From the NCBI GenBank assembly GCA_036489395.1, contig DASXFW010000168.1, forward strand, positions 1-64,000: 64,000 nucleotides of DNA. The letters run 5' to 3'. A program made the position numbers and the translations under genes. Every line of letters starts with the position of its first letter. Position 1 is the stretch's first letter. Below are positions 54,137 to 63,469 of this stretch, piece by piece. Below the pieces are notes generated by a model, which saw only the letters and a program-made list of their open reading frames with translations, was not told the origin of the DNA and did not search any database. The stretch is from JASHVB01 sp036489395 (GTDB lineage: Bacteria > Pseudomonadota > Alphaproteobacteria > Acetobacterales > Acetobacteraceae).

Positions 54137-54211
54137 GTAATCAGCGGTCAGTGGTCCGGTTCGCGCCGCTGACCACTGGCCGCTGACCACTGGCCGCTGA
54201 TCACTGGCTAC
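54137..54211. repeat. Hairpin and 14-bp tandem repeat
   Basis: CGCTGACCACTGGC occurs in tandem (54168-54181 and next copy, then a GATCACTGGC variant), and the left part GTAATCAGCGGTCAGTGGTC is its reverse complement. It fills the gap between the heparinase stop and the glycosyltransferase start. Confidence 0.65.
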
Positions 54212-54214
54212 CGG

Positions 54215-55330
54215 ATGAAGATCCTCGAAGTCACCAACGTCGATTTCTCGCTGCGGCATTTCCTGCTGCCGTTGATGCGCGCATTGCGCGCGCGCGGACA
54301 CGAAGTAGTAGGCGCGTGTGCCGACGGCGATCTGCTCGACACCGTGCGCGCCGAGGGATTTCGCGTTGTCGGGATACCGTTCGCACGGCGAATCTCGCCG
54401 CTGGCGCATCTGCGCGCCTATCGCGCGTTGGCGGCGCTGCTGCGCCAGGAACACTTCGATCTGGTGCACGCGCACATGCCGATTAGCGGCTTTCTTGCCC
54501 GGCTTGCTGCACACCGCGCCAACGTGCCGTGCATCGCCTACACCTCTCACGGATTTCTGTTCAATGAGGAAGGATCATGGCTGCGGCGCGGCGTTGCTTT
54601 GGTGATGGAACATATCGCCGGCCGATTCACCGACGTGTTCCTGACAGTGTCTGCGGAGGAGGCGGACGACGCGCGCCGGCTGCGCATCCACCCGCATCCG
54701 ATTGCAGTGAGCAATGGCCGCGACCCTGCATTGTTTCATCCAGACGCTGCGGCGCGGCAGCGCATCCGTGCAGAGCAGGGGACGCCGGCAGATCGTGTGG
54801 TGGTGGTCGCGGTGTCGCGGCTTGTGCGCTTGAAGGGCTATGCCGAGCTGGCCGCAGCCATGCGCGATGTGCCCGAGGCGGAGCTATGGGTGGTCGGCGA
54901 GCGCCTCGGCTCAGACCGCGGTGACGACATGGTGGCGCTGTTGCGCGCCGCGGGGCTTGGCGAGCGGTTGCGCTTGTTGGGATACCGGCACGATGTGCCG
55001 GCGGTGCTGGCGGCGGCCGATATCTTCGTGCTGCCCAGCCACTTCGAAGGCCTGCCTATGTCGATCATCGAGGCGATGCTGACCGGGCTGCCGGTCGTTG
55101 CCAGCAACATCAAGGGGTCGCGTGAGCAGGTGGCCGCGGAAGTGACAGGATTGCTGGTGACACCGCGCGAGATCATGCCGCTGGCCGCTGCACTGCGGCG
55201 GCTGGTCGGAGACGCTGCGTTGCGTGCCACCATGGGCTGCGCAGGACGCAAGCGGGCACTGGAGCTTTACGACGAGGCAAAGGTGGTGGCACGGACGGTG
55301 GACGTGCTGGTGCAGGCGTCGGTTAGTTGA
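54215..55330 (+). CDS. Family 4 glycosyltransferase
   Basis: 371 residues. GT-B fold: N-terminal MKILEVTNVDFSLRHFLLPL and DLVHAHMPISGFLAR; C-terminal VAVSRLVRLKGYAELAAAM, ADIFVLPSHFEGLPMSIIEA and GLPVVASNIKGSREQV, with the E-x7-E nucleotide-sugar motif. It adds a sugar (often GlcNAc, fucosamine or similar) to a lipid-linked glycan. It is the last gene of the 45-55 kb polysaccharide region and converges with the hydantoinase operon, the stops adjoining at 55330/55331. Confidence 0.85.
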   Translation: MKILEVTNVDFSLRHFLLPLMRALRARGHEVVGACADGDLLDTVRAEGFRVVGIPFARRISPLAHLRAYRALAALLRQEHFDLVHAHMPISGFLARLAAHRANVPCIAYTSHGFLFNEEGSWLRRGVALVMEHIAGRFTDVFLTVSAEEADDARRLRIHPHPIAVSNGRDPALFHPDAAARQRIRAEQGTPADRVVVVAVSRLVRLKGYAELAAAMRDVPEAELWVVGERLGSDRGDDMVALLRAAGLGERLRLLGYRHDVPAVLAAADIFVLPSHFEGLPMSIIEAMLTGLPVVASNIKGSREQVAAEVTGLLVTPREIMPLAAALRRLVGDAALRATMGCAGRKRALELYDEAKVVARTVDVLVQASVS

Positions 55331-56974
55331 TTACGGCGCTGCCGCGGCCACTTTACCATCCGCCACATCGTCTGCAGCCGCGCTCGCATCCCGTTGCCGT
55401 GGGTCGCCATAGCCCGCACCGCCGGCAGTTTCCACGACCACCCGATCGCCTCGCATCAGCCGGGTGACGACCTTCGACGGAATTTCCTCGACCGTCCCAT
55501 CGGCGCGGATAATCCTGGAACGTGCCCGGGCACCGTCGCCGCCGCCGAACACGCCGCGGGCGGCGGAGAAGTGCCGCTCACCTCGATGCGTGAACGTTAC
55601 GTTGTCGCTCAGCACTTCGTATTCGCGGATCGTTCCGAGACCGCCGCGATACCGCCCGGCACCGCCGGAGCTGTCGCGCAGCGCCACACGGTGAAGCCGG
55701 ATCGGCGTTTCCATTTCCAGGGCTTCCGCTGGCAGATTCATGCAGTTGGTGGCGTCGGTTTCGATGACGTCCACGCCGTCGTGCGTAGCGGATGCGCCGC
55801 TGCCGCTGGCGATCAGGTCGCCGATGACGAAACTCCCACCTGCCGGATGCCGTCCGCCGAATGCTACCAGCAGCATTTCGCCAGCGGATGGCGCCGGAAC
55901 CTTGTGCGGCAGCACGTCCGCCAAAGCCGAAATGATCGATCCCGTGATGCGCTTGATCGTCGATGTGCGTGCATTCACCGGCGCGGGCTCTTCGGGGTTG
56001 ACCAGGCTACCCTTCGGCAGGTGCAGCGAGATCGGCCGGAAACATCCCGCGTTGGTCGGAATCGCAGGGTCGGTCAGTGCGCGGATTGCGAAGCACGCCG
56101 CGGCGAGCGAACCCGACGGCACACAGTTCAGCGGCCCGCGCACCTGCGGCGATGTACCGGTGAAGTCGATTTGGATGGAGCCGTCACGCACGGTCACGGC
56201 GACCTCGATGCGGATAGGCCTGTCGAGCTCGATACCGTCGTTGTCGAGGTAATCGACGTAGCGATAGGTGCCGGTGGGGATGCGGGCCAGCGCCTGCCGC
56301 GTCATCGTTTCCGATCGCAGCAGCAGTTCCTCGAAGATCGCGGTCAGCGCGTTGTGGCCGTTGCGGTCGGCGAGTTCGGCGATGCGGCGCGCGCCGATAC
56401 GGCAGGCGGCGAGCTGCGCGTTGATGTCGCCCATCACGGTATCGGGGATGCGCACGTTCTGCCGAATGATGGCCACGAGCGTCTCGTTCATTATGCCGGC
56501 GTCGCGCAGTTTCAGCGGAGGCAGGCGCAGGCCCTCCTGGTAAATCTCCGTCGCGTGCGTCGGCACCGAGCCAGCCGACATGCCGCCCATGTCCTGGTGG
56601 TGCGTCATCGCCGCACTGAACGCGATGAGCCGGCCGTTGTGGATGATCGGCTGCACCACGGCGATATCCGGAAGATGCGTGCCGCCGGTGTACGGATCGT
56701 TCAGCAGAAACGTGTCGTCCGGGTGCATGCGTTCCGGCGGGAAGGTTTCGATGATCTTGCGCAGCACCGGAATCAGCGTCGCGAGATGGATCGGGATGGC
56801 GCATGCCTGCGCCAGGGTCTGGCCGTCAGCGGTGAACAAGCCGGCGGACGCATCCAGGCCTTCCTTCACGATCGGTGAGAAGGAGCTGCGGAGCAGCGTG
56901 GATTGCATCTCATTGGCGATGCCTTCCAGCTTGTGGCGTGTCACTTCGACGGTGATCGGATCGAGACCGTGCAT
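55331..56974 (-). CDS. Hydantoinase B / 5-oxoprolinase subunit B-like protein
   Basis: 547 residues from ATG 56974, 7 nt after the GST stop. DPITVEVTRHKLEGIANEMQ, FLLNDPYTGGTHLPDIAVVQ, AAMTHHQDMGGMSAGS and DRVVVETAGGAGYGDPRQR are hydantoinase B landmarks. With HyuA it forms ATP-dependent hydantoinases, oxoprolinases or acetone-carboxylase-like enzymes that open cyclic amides or carboxylate ketones. The HyuA gene of this operon is one gene upstream, split from it by a GST gene. Last gene of the minus-strand operon. Confidence 0.9.
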   Translation of the reverse strand: MHGLDPITVEVTRHKLEGIANEMQSTLLRSSFSPIVKEGLDASAGLFTADGQTLAQACAIPIHLATLIPVLRKIIETFPPERMHPDDTFLLNDPYTGGTHLPDIAVVQPIIHNGRLIAFSAAMTHHQDMGGMSAGSVPTHATEIYQEGLRLPPLKLRDAGIMNETLVAIIRQNVRIPDTVMGDINAQLAACRIGARRIAELADRNGHNALTAIFEELLLRSETMTRQALARIPTGTYRYVDYLDNDGIELDRPIRIEVAVTVRDGSIQIDFTGTSPQVRGPLNCVPSGSLAAACFAIRALTDPAIPTNAGCFRPISLHLPKGSLVNPEEPAPVNARTSTIKRITGSIISALADVLPHKVPAPSAGEMLLVAFGGRHPAGGSFVIGDLIASGSGASATHDGVDVIETDATNCMNLPAEALEMETPIRLHRVALRDSSGGAGRYRGGLGTIREYEVLSDNVTFTHRGERHFSAARGVFGGGDGARARSRIIRADGTVEEIPSKVVTRLMRGDRVVVETAGGAGYGDPRQRDASAAADDVADGKVAAAAP

Positions 56975-56981
56975 GCTGTGT

Positions 56982-57629
56982 TCATGACTCCAGGGGCGAA
57001 CGCGTCGCTTGCATGCTGGGGCGCACGGCCATGCGGTCCAACCAGGCGGCAAGCGGCGGGCAGGCATTCAGCAACGCTGCGCCGTCGGGAGCCATACGGA
57101 AATAAGTCAACATCGGTGCGGCATGCAGGTCGGCAAGGGTTAACGCATTGCCGGCCAGCCACGGACCGCCGCCGCTGATTTCTGCAAGCGCATGCAGGCA
57201 AGTGGCGGCTCGCGGAAGCGCCGCGGCGATGCGGGCTTCATCCGGGGCCTGGCCACGCGACGGTGCGCGCACTTGTTCCACAAAGATGGTCCGGACCAGA
57301 GTGGGATAGGCATAGCTGTCCAGAACGGAGATCGCCTGGGTCATGCGCGCGCGGGCGCGGGGTTCGTTTGGCTGCAGCGGCGGACCGGGGAAGGCCTCAT
57401 CGACGTAACGTTCGATCGCACCCGCTTCGTAAAGGTGGAAACCTTCATGTTCGAAGGCCGGGATACGGCCGAAAGGATGGCGCGCGAGATAGGCTTCGGG
57501 CGGACCTGTCGGAGCGAATACGTCCACTTCCACCTGCTCGTAAGGAACCGCCTTTTCGTGCAGTGCGAGACGGACGGCACGGACGTACACGCTATAGGTG
57601 GCGCCGTACAGAACAGGGCGGGCGGTCAC
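56982..57629 (-). CDS. Glutathione S-transferase-like protein
   Basis: 215 residues from GTG 57629, which overlaps the HyuA stop (GTGA). Thioredoxin-like N-terminal domain (VLYGATYSVYVRAVRLALHE, GRIPAFEHEGFHLYEAGAI, the ES/EA glutathione contact) and helical C-terminal domain (GPWLAGNALTLADLHAAPML). Its catalytic Ser/Tyr/Cys is probably in the ATYSVYV turn. Placed between the two hydantoinase subunits, it may isomerise or dehalogenate the pathway substrate (maleylacetoacetate-isomerase style) or protect against a reactive product. Confidence 0.8.
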   Translation of the reverse strand: MTARPVLYGATYSVYVRAVRLALHEKAVPYEQVEVDVFAPTGPPEAYLARHPFGRIPAFEHEGFHLYEAGAIERYVDEAFPGPPLQPNEPRARARMTQAISVLDSYAYPTLVRTIFVEQVRAPSRGQAPDEARIAAALPRAATCLHALAEISGGGPWLAGNALTLADLHAAPMLTYFRMAPDGAALLNACPPLAAWLDRMAVRPSMQATRSPLES

Positions 57630-59650
57630 TGTGCCTTCTCCAAAAGCAACGCGCCTGTCTCTGCCAGCCTCGCATTCCACCCTGATTCCACCAGCGTAGT
57701 CGTATCGGCTTGCTCGATGATCGCCGGCCCCGGCACTACCGTGCCCGCGGCGAGCGCGTCGCGATGCCAGATGACGGCGGGAACGGGTGATGCGTGGTCG
57801 CGAACGCGTACAGGGCGGCTGGTGGGTGAGCCGGACATCTTGTTCCGCACGGTGGCCATCGCGACCGTGCCCGGCGCAGAGCGGTGCACGGTACGCAGGT
57901 TGACGATCTTCGCCGGCACGCGCGTGCTATGACCGTAAATGCGCTCATGCGCCGTGAGGAACAATTCGTAAATGGATGCAGGATCCTGCGAGGTGAGCGG
58001 GACTTCGAGATGATACGACTGCCCAATGTAACAGACATCAGCGAAGTGACGGATCTGCGGCTCGCTCACGCCCTCCTGCCGCATCAGTTCGGCGCAACTC
58101 GCGTCGAGGTCGCGCAACGCCGGCATGAGCTCGTCGCCGCGCAGATCGGCCAGCTCGCGGCTAAACGCGGTGGCGATCTCATGTTCTACCGGCGCCCCTA
58201 ACAACCCGGCCGCCGACAGCACGCCGGGGTGTACTGGCACGACGATCGTGCGAATACCGAGTTCCTCAGCCAATGCACATCCATGCATCGGACCTCCGCC
58301 GCCGAGCGGCAGCAGCGCATAGCCGCGCGGATCGATGCCCCGTCCGACGGATACCAGGCGGATCGCTTCCGCCATCTGCGCATTCAGCACACGATGAATG
58401 CCGAGTGCCGCATCCTCCACCGTCATGTTCAATGGCTTGGCGATGACATGTTCGATCGCGGCGTGTGCCAGTAACGGCTGCAACGTCAGCGTTCCGCCGG
58501 CGAACTGCAAAGGATCGATGTAACCCAGCACGACGGAGGCATCGGTCACCGTGGGTTGCTCGCCGCCCCGACCGTAACACGCAGGACCTGGCTCGGACCC
58601 GGCGGAATGCGGACCGACACGCAGACTGCCGGCACCGTCGAGCCAGGCAATACTGCCGCCGCCGGCACCGATGGCGGTGACATCGACCATCGGCACGCGC
58701 ACGGCATAGCCATCGATCACGCCCTCGCTGCGGATCAGCGGCGTGCCATTGGTCACCAGGGCAATATCGCAGGACGTACCGCCGATATCGACGGTGATCA
58801 GATCGCCGAAACCTGCCGCGCGGCCGGCCTCCACGCCACCGACAACACCGGCCGCCGGTCCTGACAGAAACAAACGGATCGGACGCCGCCGGGCGATCGC
58901 GGACGACGCGAGCCCGCCACGCGACTGCATCACCTGCAACGGCACCCCGATCCCCGCGGCGGCGAGGCCGCGCTCCATGTTAGCGAGATAATCGGCAACC
59001 ACCGGTTTGATATAGGCATCGAATGCCGTGGCGCAGGTTCGTTCATATTCGCGGAACGCCGGATCGACGTCGGATGACAATGATACGCGGAGGGCCGGGT
59101 ATTGGTCTGTCGCGATGTCGCGGATACGACGCTCATGCGTCGGATCCAGGAACGAGAACAGTAGAGAAATGGCGACGGCCTGAACATCTGCCGCGACAAG
59201 CTCGGCAAGTGCACGCTGCACGCTGTCCTCGTCGAGTGGCGTGAGTACGTTGCCCTGCGCGTCCAGGCGCTCGCGCACTTCCTTACGACGGCGGCGCGGC
59301 GCGAGAAACACCGGCGTCTCCGGCTGCAGAACCAGATCGTACATCTGGTGGCGCATCTGCCGGCCGATCTCCAGCACGTCGCGAAAGCCTTCGGTCGTGA
59401 TCAGGCCAATCCGCGCGCCCTTACGCTCGATTACCGCGTTGGTGGCGGCGGTAGTTCCATGCACGAAACGGCCGATCTCATCCGCAGGCACGCCCCATTC
59501 GTCGCGTGCCATGTCCAGCGCCGCGAGCACCGCGCGGCTGGGATCGCCGCGCGTTGTCGGCAGTTTAGCAATCCGCAGCGAACCGTTATCGCCTCGGCAC
59601 ACCACGTCGGTGAACGTGCCACCGATGTCAATGCCGATTTCGTAGTGCAT
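57626..59650 (-). CDS. Hydantoinase A / 5-oxoprolinase subunit A-like ATPase
   Basis: 674 residues from ATG 59650. ASKHA nucleotide-binding motifs: EIGIDIGGTFTDVVC (phosphate 1) and VDIGGTSCDIALV (second domain), plus FVHGTTAATNAVIERKGARI and GGGGPMHGCALAEELG. These enzymes couple ATP hydrolysis to ring opening (hydantoin, 5-oxoproline) or to carboxylation with HyuB. Start overlaps the stop of the FAD subunit (TGATG). Substrate unknown; the neighbouring M20 amidohydrolase would cleave an N-carbamoyl or N-acyl product. Confidence 0.9.
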   Translation of the reverse strand: MHYEIGIDIGGTFTDVVCRGDNGSLRIAKLPTTRGDPSRAVLAALDMARDEWGVPADEIGRFVHGTTAATNAVIERKGARIGLITTEGFRDVLEIGRQMRHQMYDLVLQPETPVFLAPRRRRKEVRERLDAQGNVLTPLDEDSVQRALAELVAADVQAVAISLLFSFLDPTHERRIRDIATDQYPALRVSLSSDVDPAFREYERTCATAFDAYIKPVVADYLANMERGLAAAGIGVPLQVMQSRGGLASSAIARRRPIRLFLSGPAAGVVGGVEAGRAAGFGDLITVDIGGTSCDIALVTNGTPLIRSEGVIDGYAVRVPMVDVTAIGAGGGSIAWLDGAGSLRVGPHSAGSEPGPACYGRGGEQPTVTDASVVLGYIDPLQFAGGTLTLQPLLAHAAIEHVIAKPLNMTVEDAALGIHRVLNAQMAEAIRLVSVGRGIDPRGYALLPLGGGGPMHGCALAEELGIRTIVVPVHPGVLSAAGLLGAPVEHEIATAFSRELADLRGDELMPALRDLDASCAELMRQEGVSEPQIRHFADVCYIGQSYHLEVPLTSQDPASIYELFLTAHERIYGHSTRVPAKIVNLRTVHRSAPGTVAMATVRNKMSGSPTSRPVRVRDHASPVPAVIWHRDALAAGTVVPGPAIIEQADTTTLVESGWNARLAETGALLLEKAQ

Positions 59651-61005
59651 CAAACCGCGCTCCGCATTGCAGCGAGTTCGCCCACGGTGACTGGCCTGGT
59701 CGGGAATCTTGTGCGATACGGCTCGATCTCCTGCACCGGCACGTTGCGCGCCGTGGCCAGCACTTCGGCTGCCGTGGTGCCGCACATTCGGCCCTGGCAG
59801 GGGCCCATCCCGCAGCGGGTGAACGCCTTCAATTGATTGCAGCCGAGGCAGCCGAGTTGCGCAGCCTTGCGTATCTGTGCCGCCGTGACCTCCTCACAGC
59901 GGCAGACGATCGTTGTGTCGTGGGGTTGCGATGAACGGGGCGCATACAACGCATCGATGAAGGGCCGAATCGCACGATGCCGCGCGTGCTGCGTCCGCAA
60001 CGGTGTGGCGAGGGCATCGCGGGTTGCCGCGGCGATGCGGCCAAGCCTGTACGCGATGCCAAGGGCGGCGGTACGGCCAGACACCGCGGCAGCCGCGGCA
60101 CCCGCTACACCAGCACCGTCACCGGTGATGAGAATGCGCGGCACGCTCGTAAGGCCCCAGGCATCGGTTACCGGCTTCCAGCAGCGCTGCGCGCCGTCCC
60201 ATTCATGTGCGCAGCCGAGCGCTCGGGTGATTTGCACCGATGGGATGACGCCGTCATGCAGCAGCAGCAGGCTGGCAGGTTCGTCACGTTCCCGAGCGGC
60301 CGCACGAAATCGGATGCGCTGCAAGTGGTTCTCACCGATGGCACGCAGGTTCGTAGCACTGACCCAGGGCACACCGGCGCGGCTGATCTCCCGTCGCCAC
60401 GCCAGGCCTTTGGCCAACTCTCCGGCGGCATTCAGCGCTCGCGGCAAATGTCGAAGCGCACGCAACGGCGCTGCTCCGTCCGACAGATCCAACACGCCGG
60501 CGATGCGCCCGCCGGCCCGCAGCGCCTGCACCGTATAGAGCAACAAGAGCGGGCCTTGGCCAGCAATCCAGGTCGCGTCGATTGGTACGAGGCCGCTGGT
60601 CTTCAACGCAATCTGCGCTGCCCCGACCGTCATCACGCCTGGCAACGTCCAGCCGGGAATCGGCATGGGTCGTTCAGTCGTTCCCGTTGCTAACAGCACA
60701 TATTGTGCGCGAGCCGATCGAGCCGTTGCGTTCTCGATCCAGAACGCCGTGCCATTAGCCTCGATCGCCCAGACGGCGGAGCGCCAATGCAGTTCGGCGC
60801 CACAGGCACGGAACGCGCGGATCGTATCCAGCGCTTCGGCGTCATCGTCGTCCTTCGCACCACGCGCCTCCAGCGCCTGCCAGATTCGGCCGCCCGGCGC
60901 TGAATTTTCGTCGATCACGACAACAGAGACGCCATGCCGGCGCGCCTCAACTGCCGCCGACATGCCGGCGGGACCGGCGCCAACGATGATCAGGTCGCAG
61001 TCCAT
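59650..61005 (-). CDS. NAD(P)/FAD-dependent oxidoreductase with BFD-like Fe-S domain (HcnB/OoxA-like)
   Basis: 451 residues. FAD-binding start LIIVGAGPAGMSAAVEARRH and GGRIWQALEARG, a mid ATGTTERPMPIPGW, and a C-terminal BFD-type [2Fe-2S] cluster (CRCEEVTAAQI, LGCLGCNQLKAFTRCGMGPC). The arrangement is that of the B subunit of hydrogen cyanide synthase, opine oxidase and D-hydroxyproline dehydrogenase complexes. The small Fe-S subunit gene overlaps it by 16 nt upstream. The usual third FAD subunit (HcnC/OoxB) is absent from the visible operon, so a two-subunit enzyme or another partner is likely. Confidence 0.85.
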   Translation of the reverse strand: MDCDLIIVGAGPAGMSAAVEARRHGVSVVVIDENSAPGGRIWQALEARGAKDDDDAEALDTIRAFRACGAELHWRSAVWAIEANGTAFWIENATARSARAQYVLLATGTTERPMPIPGWTLPGVMTVGAAQIALKTSGLVPIDATWIAGQGPLLLLYTVQALRAGGRIAGVLDLSDGAAPLRALRHLPRALNAAGELAKGLAWRREISRAGVPWVSATNLRAIGENHLQRIRFRAAARERDEPASLLLLHDGVIPSVQITRALGCAHEWDGAQRCWKPVTDAWGLTSVPRILITGDGAGVAGAAAAAVSGRTAALGIAYRLGRIAAATRDALATPLRTQHARHRAIRPFIDALYAPRSSQPHDTTIVCRCEEVTAAQIRKAAQLGCLGCNQLKAFTRCGMGPCQGRMCGTTAAEVLATARNVPVQEIEPYRTRFPTRPVTVGELAAMRSAV

Positions 61006-61295
61006 GCCGGCATTGCCAATTCGCGCGCGCCCTTCTGACGTTCGATGCGCATACCGTTGCGGACCGGCGTCAGGCAGGTCTGCACCGCCGGTTTGCCGTC
61101 AACGATGGCAACACAGTCGAAGCACGCGCCCATCATGCAAAACGGCCCGCGCGGCGATCCCGACGGCGCCGTGACGCGAGTGACGGCGATTTTATTGGCC
61201 AGCAGCGCGGCGGCAACAGAGTCGCCGTTCCGCGCGGTAAGCGCGTGGCCTTCAAAATAAATGGTCAGGCTGCCAGATGCAGAGCGTCCCAACAT
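60990..61295 (-). CDS. (2Fe-2S)-binding subunit (HcnA-like)
   Basis: 101 residues from ATG 61295. A ferredoxin-like domain: LTIYFEGHALTARNGDSVAA, then the plant-type cluster ligands in MMGACFDCVAIVDG and VQTCLTPV. This is the gamma/A subunit of HcnABC/opine oxidase-type dehydrogenases and passes electrons from the FAD subunit. The M20 stop lies 4 nt upstream on the same strand, so it belongs to the same operon. Confidence 0.85.
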   Translation of the reverse strand: MLGRSASGSLTIYFEGHALTARNGDSVAAALLANKIAVTRVTAPSGSPRGPFCMMGACFDCVAIVDGKPAVQTCLTPVRNGMRIERQKGARELAMPAWTAT

Positions 61296-61299
61296 CGTG

Positions 61300-62463
61300 T
61301 TACTTCGTCAATTTTCGTTCGACGATGCGGCCGAACAGAGCCACGCCGTAGGGGATGGCGGCGTCATTGAAATTATAGGCGGGGTTGTGCACTGCGGCAC
61401 TGTCTTCGCCGTTGCCCAGATTAATGTAGGCTCCCGGGACTTTCTCCAGCATGAAGCTGAAGTCTTCCGACGCGTTGGCCGGCGGCTTGTCGCGCTGGAC
61501 ATTCTCCTCGCCCACAAGTTCTGCCGCCGCGTCGGCGAAGCTGCGCGCATGGCCCGGATCGTTGACCAGGGGCGCGAAAATGAGGCGGAAATCGACATTT
61601 GCTTCGGCGCCGAAGCCGGCCGCGATGCTAACGGCGAGCCGTTTCATGTTGGTTTCCACCAGGTGCATCGTTTCACGCTTCAGAGTGCGTACGGTGCCGG
61701 ACATCGTCGCGGTTTGCGGGATCACGTTATAGGCCTCGCCGGCGAGGATACGTGTGACGCTGACCACTGCCATGTCCTGCGGCGGGACGTTGCGTGATAC
61801 AATCGATTGCAGTGCCGCGCCGATATGACAGGCGACGAGCGCCGGATCGATGCTTTCCTCCGGCCGTGCCCCGTGCGCACCCTTGCCGACGATTGTGATG
61901 TCGAAGAACGCGCCGCCCGCCATCCCAACCCCCGGGCTGATCGCGTATTTGCCTAGCGTCATGCCGGGACGATTGTGCATGCCGAAGATTGCGTCACAAG
62001 GGAAGCGTTCGAACAGCCGATCGTTCAGCATGGCGAGCGCGCCGCCGATGCCTTCTTCGCCAGGCTGGAAAATAAAGTTGACGGTGCCTTGGAAATTACG
62101 CGTGTCCGACAGGTACTTTGCTGCACCTAACAGCATGGTGGTATGGCCATCGTGGCCGCAGGCATGCATCCGCCCAGGATTCCGGCTGCTGTAAGGCAGA
62201 TTCGTCTGCTCTTCGATCGGCAGCGCGTCCATGTCGGCGCGCAGACCGATGGCAGGGCCGTCGCCATTGCGCAGCACACCGACAACCCCGGTCTTGCCGA
62301 CGCCGCGATGCACCTCGATTCCCCATTTTTCCAGAGTTCGTGCAACAAGATCAGCGGTACGATGCTCCTCCAATCCCAACTCAGGATTGGCGTGGATATC
62401 CCTGCGGATATCGGTCAGTTCGGCATGATAGGCGCGGGCTCTGTCGAGAATTGGATCGGCCAC
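61300..62463 (-). CDS. M20 amidohydrolase (hippurate hydrolase / N-acyl-amino-acid type)
   Basis: 387 residues from GTG 62463. Peptidase M20D motifs: LRADMDALPIEEQTNLPYSS, HACGHDGHTTMLLGAAK (Cys and His metal ligands), FIFQPGEEGIGGALAML (catalytic Glu pair), and the dimerisation lid DITIVGKGAHGARPEESID. It removes an N-acyl or N-carbamoyl group from an amino acid. Placed beside HyuA/HyuB, it is a good candidate for the second step after ring opening. All metal ligands appear intact. Confidence 0.9.
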   Translation of the reverse strand: MADPILDRARAYHAELTDIRRDIHANPELGLEEHRTADLVARTLEKWGIEVHRGVGKTGVVGVLRNGDGPAIGLRADMDALPIEEQTNLPYSSRNPGRMHACGHDGHTTMLLGAAKYLSDTRNFQGTVNFIFQPGEEGIGGALAMLNDRLFERFPCDAIFGMHNRPGMTLGKYAISPGVGMAGGAFFDITIVGKGAHGARPEESIDPALVACHIGAALQSIVSRNVPPQDMAVVSVTRILAGEAYNVIPQTATMSGTVRTLKRETMHLVETNMKRLAVSIAAGFGAEANVDFRLIFAPLVNDPGHARSFADAAAELVGEENVQRDKPPANASEDFSFMLEKVPGAYINLGNGEDSAAVHNPAYNFNDAAIPYGVALFGRIVERKLTK

Positions 62464-62492
62464 GGGTCAGCTCCGGTGTGGTTGCGGCATGG

Positions 62493-63254
62493 TCAATGAA
62501 GATCGAGACGGCTACGGAAGGCTTCGTCGCGCAGGCTGAATTCCTTACCGGCAAGATCGTCGGCGGCCGAGGTGCAAAGATACACGATCGCGGACGCCGG
62601 ATGCGCGACGGGTGTCAGGTTCTCACGCGGGATCTGGCTGACAGGATTGATGCCGGACGCGCGGATGACGACCTGCATGTCGGTATCCGTCGTTCCGGGC
62701 TGGAATCCGAACACGCGTATGCCCTGCGCCGCATGTTCCTGGGCAATGCCGCGGGTCAACATGGCCAGCCCCGCCTTGCCGGAACAATAGCTGGTCCAGC
62801 CTTCCAGCGGATTGTGCGCTGCACCGGAGGAGACGTTGACGATCGTTCCGCAACCCGCCGCGATCATCGGGGGGAGTACGGCACGAACGGCGTAATAGGC
62901 ACCGATGAGATTGATCTCGATACTGCGCGCCCAGGCGGCCGGATCGGATTCGGCGATCCTTGCGATCGGCTCGATCACCCCGGCGTTGTTTATTAACGCG
63001 TCAATCTTACCGAAGTGCTGCAGCGTTGCTTCGACAAGCTGCTGCACGGCCGGCCAGCTCGACACGTCGCAAGGTAGGGACATGGCCGAGCCTCCAGCTT
63101 GCGTGATCGACTGCGCGACGCCTTCGGTCTGAGACGCGGTGCGGGCGGTCAGGACAAGCAACGCGCCGGCCCTGGCCAGCGCCTCCGCTGCCGCGGCGCC
63201 GATGCCGCGGCCGGCCCCGGTGACGATCACGATCTTGCCCGCAAGGCTTTGCAT
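62493..63254 (-). CDS. Short-chain dehydrogenase/reductase
   Basis: 253 residues from ATG 63254, preceded by GGAAGGGG. TGAGRGIG, NNAGVIEP and the catalytic pair in TSYCSGKAG (Tyr, Lys) define a classical SDR. The tail lacks the common SGQxxxVDGG ending and reads DDLAGKEFSLRDEAFRSRLD, so it may be of a separate subgroup. Gap to M20 is 29 nt. In the operon it may oxidise a hydroxyl produced by earlier steps; substrate unknown. Confidence 0.85.
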   Translation of the reverse strand: MQSLAGKIVIVTGAGRGIGAAAAEALARAGALLVLTARTASQTEGVAQSITQAGGSAMSLPCDVSSWPAVQQLVEATLQHFGKIDALINNAGVIEPIARIAESDPAAWARSIEINLIGAYYAVRAVLPPMIAAGCGTIVNVSSGAAHNPLEGWTSYCSGKAGLAMLTRGIAQEHAAQGIRVFGFQPGTTDTDMQVVIRASGINPVSQIPRENLTPVAHPASAIVYLCTSAADDLAGKEFSLRDEAFRSRLDLH

Positions 63255-63469
63255 GCACGGTCCCCTTCCCGTTTGCGCAAGCTTTACGGGAGGCTCGGCA
63301 CGGCTGCAAATCCGTGACCGCGACCCCGGCGCGGGTACTGGAACAGAGGCCAACGAGACAAACTCGGCAATCGTACAGCCGGGGACGACCCTGGGGTGTG
63401 GCAAATGCGGTGTGCGGCGAACAACGCGGCACCGGAAGTACGTGCTGCAGGGGATACGCAGTCTGGAAA

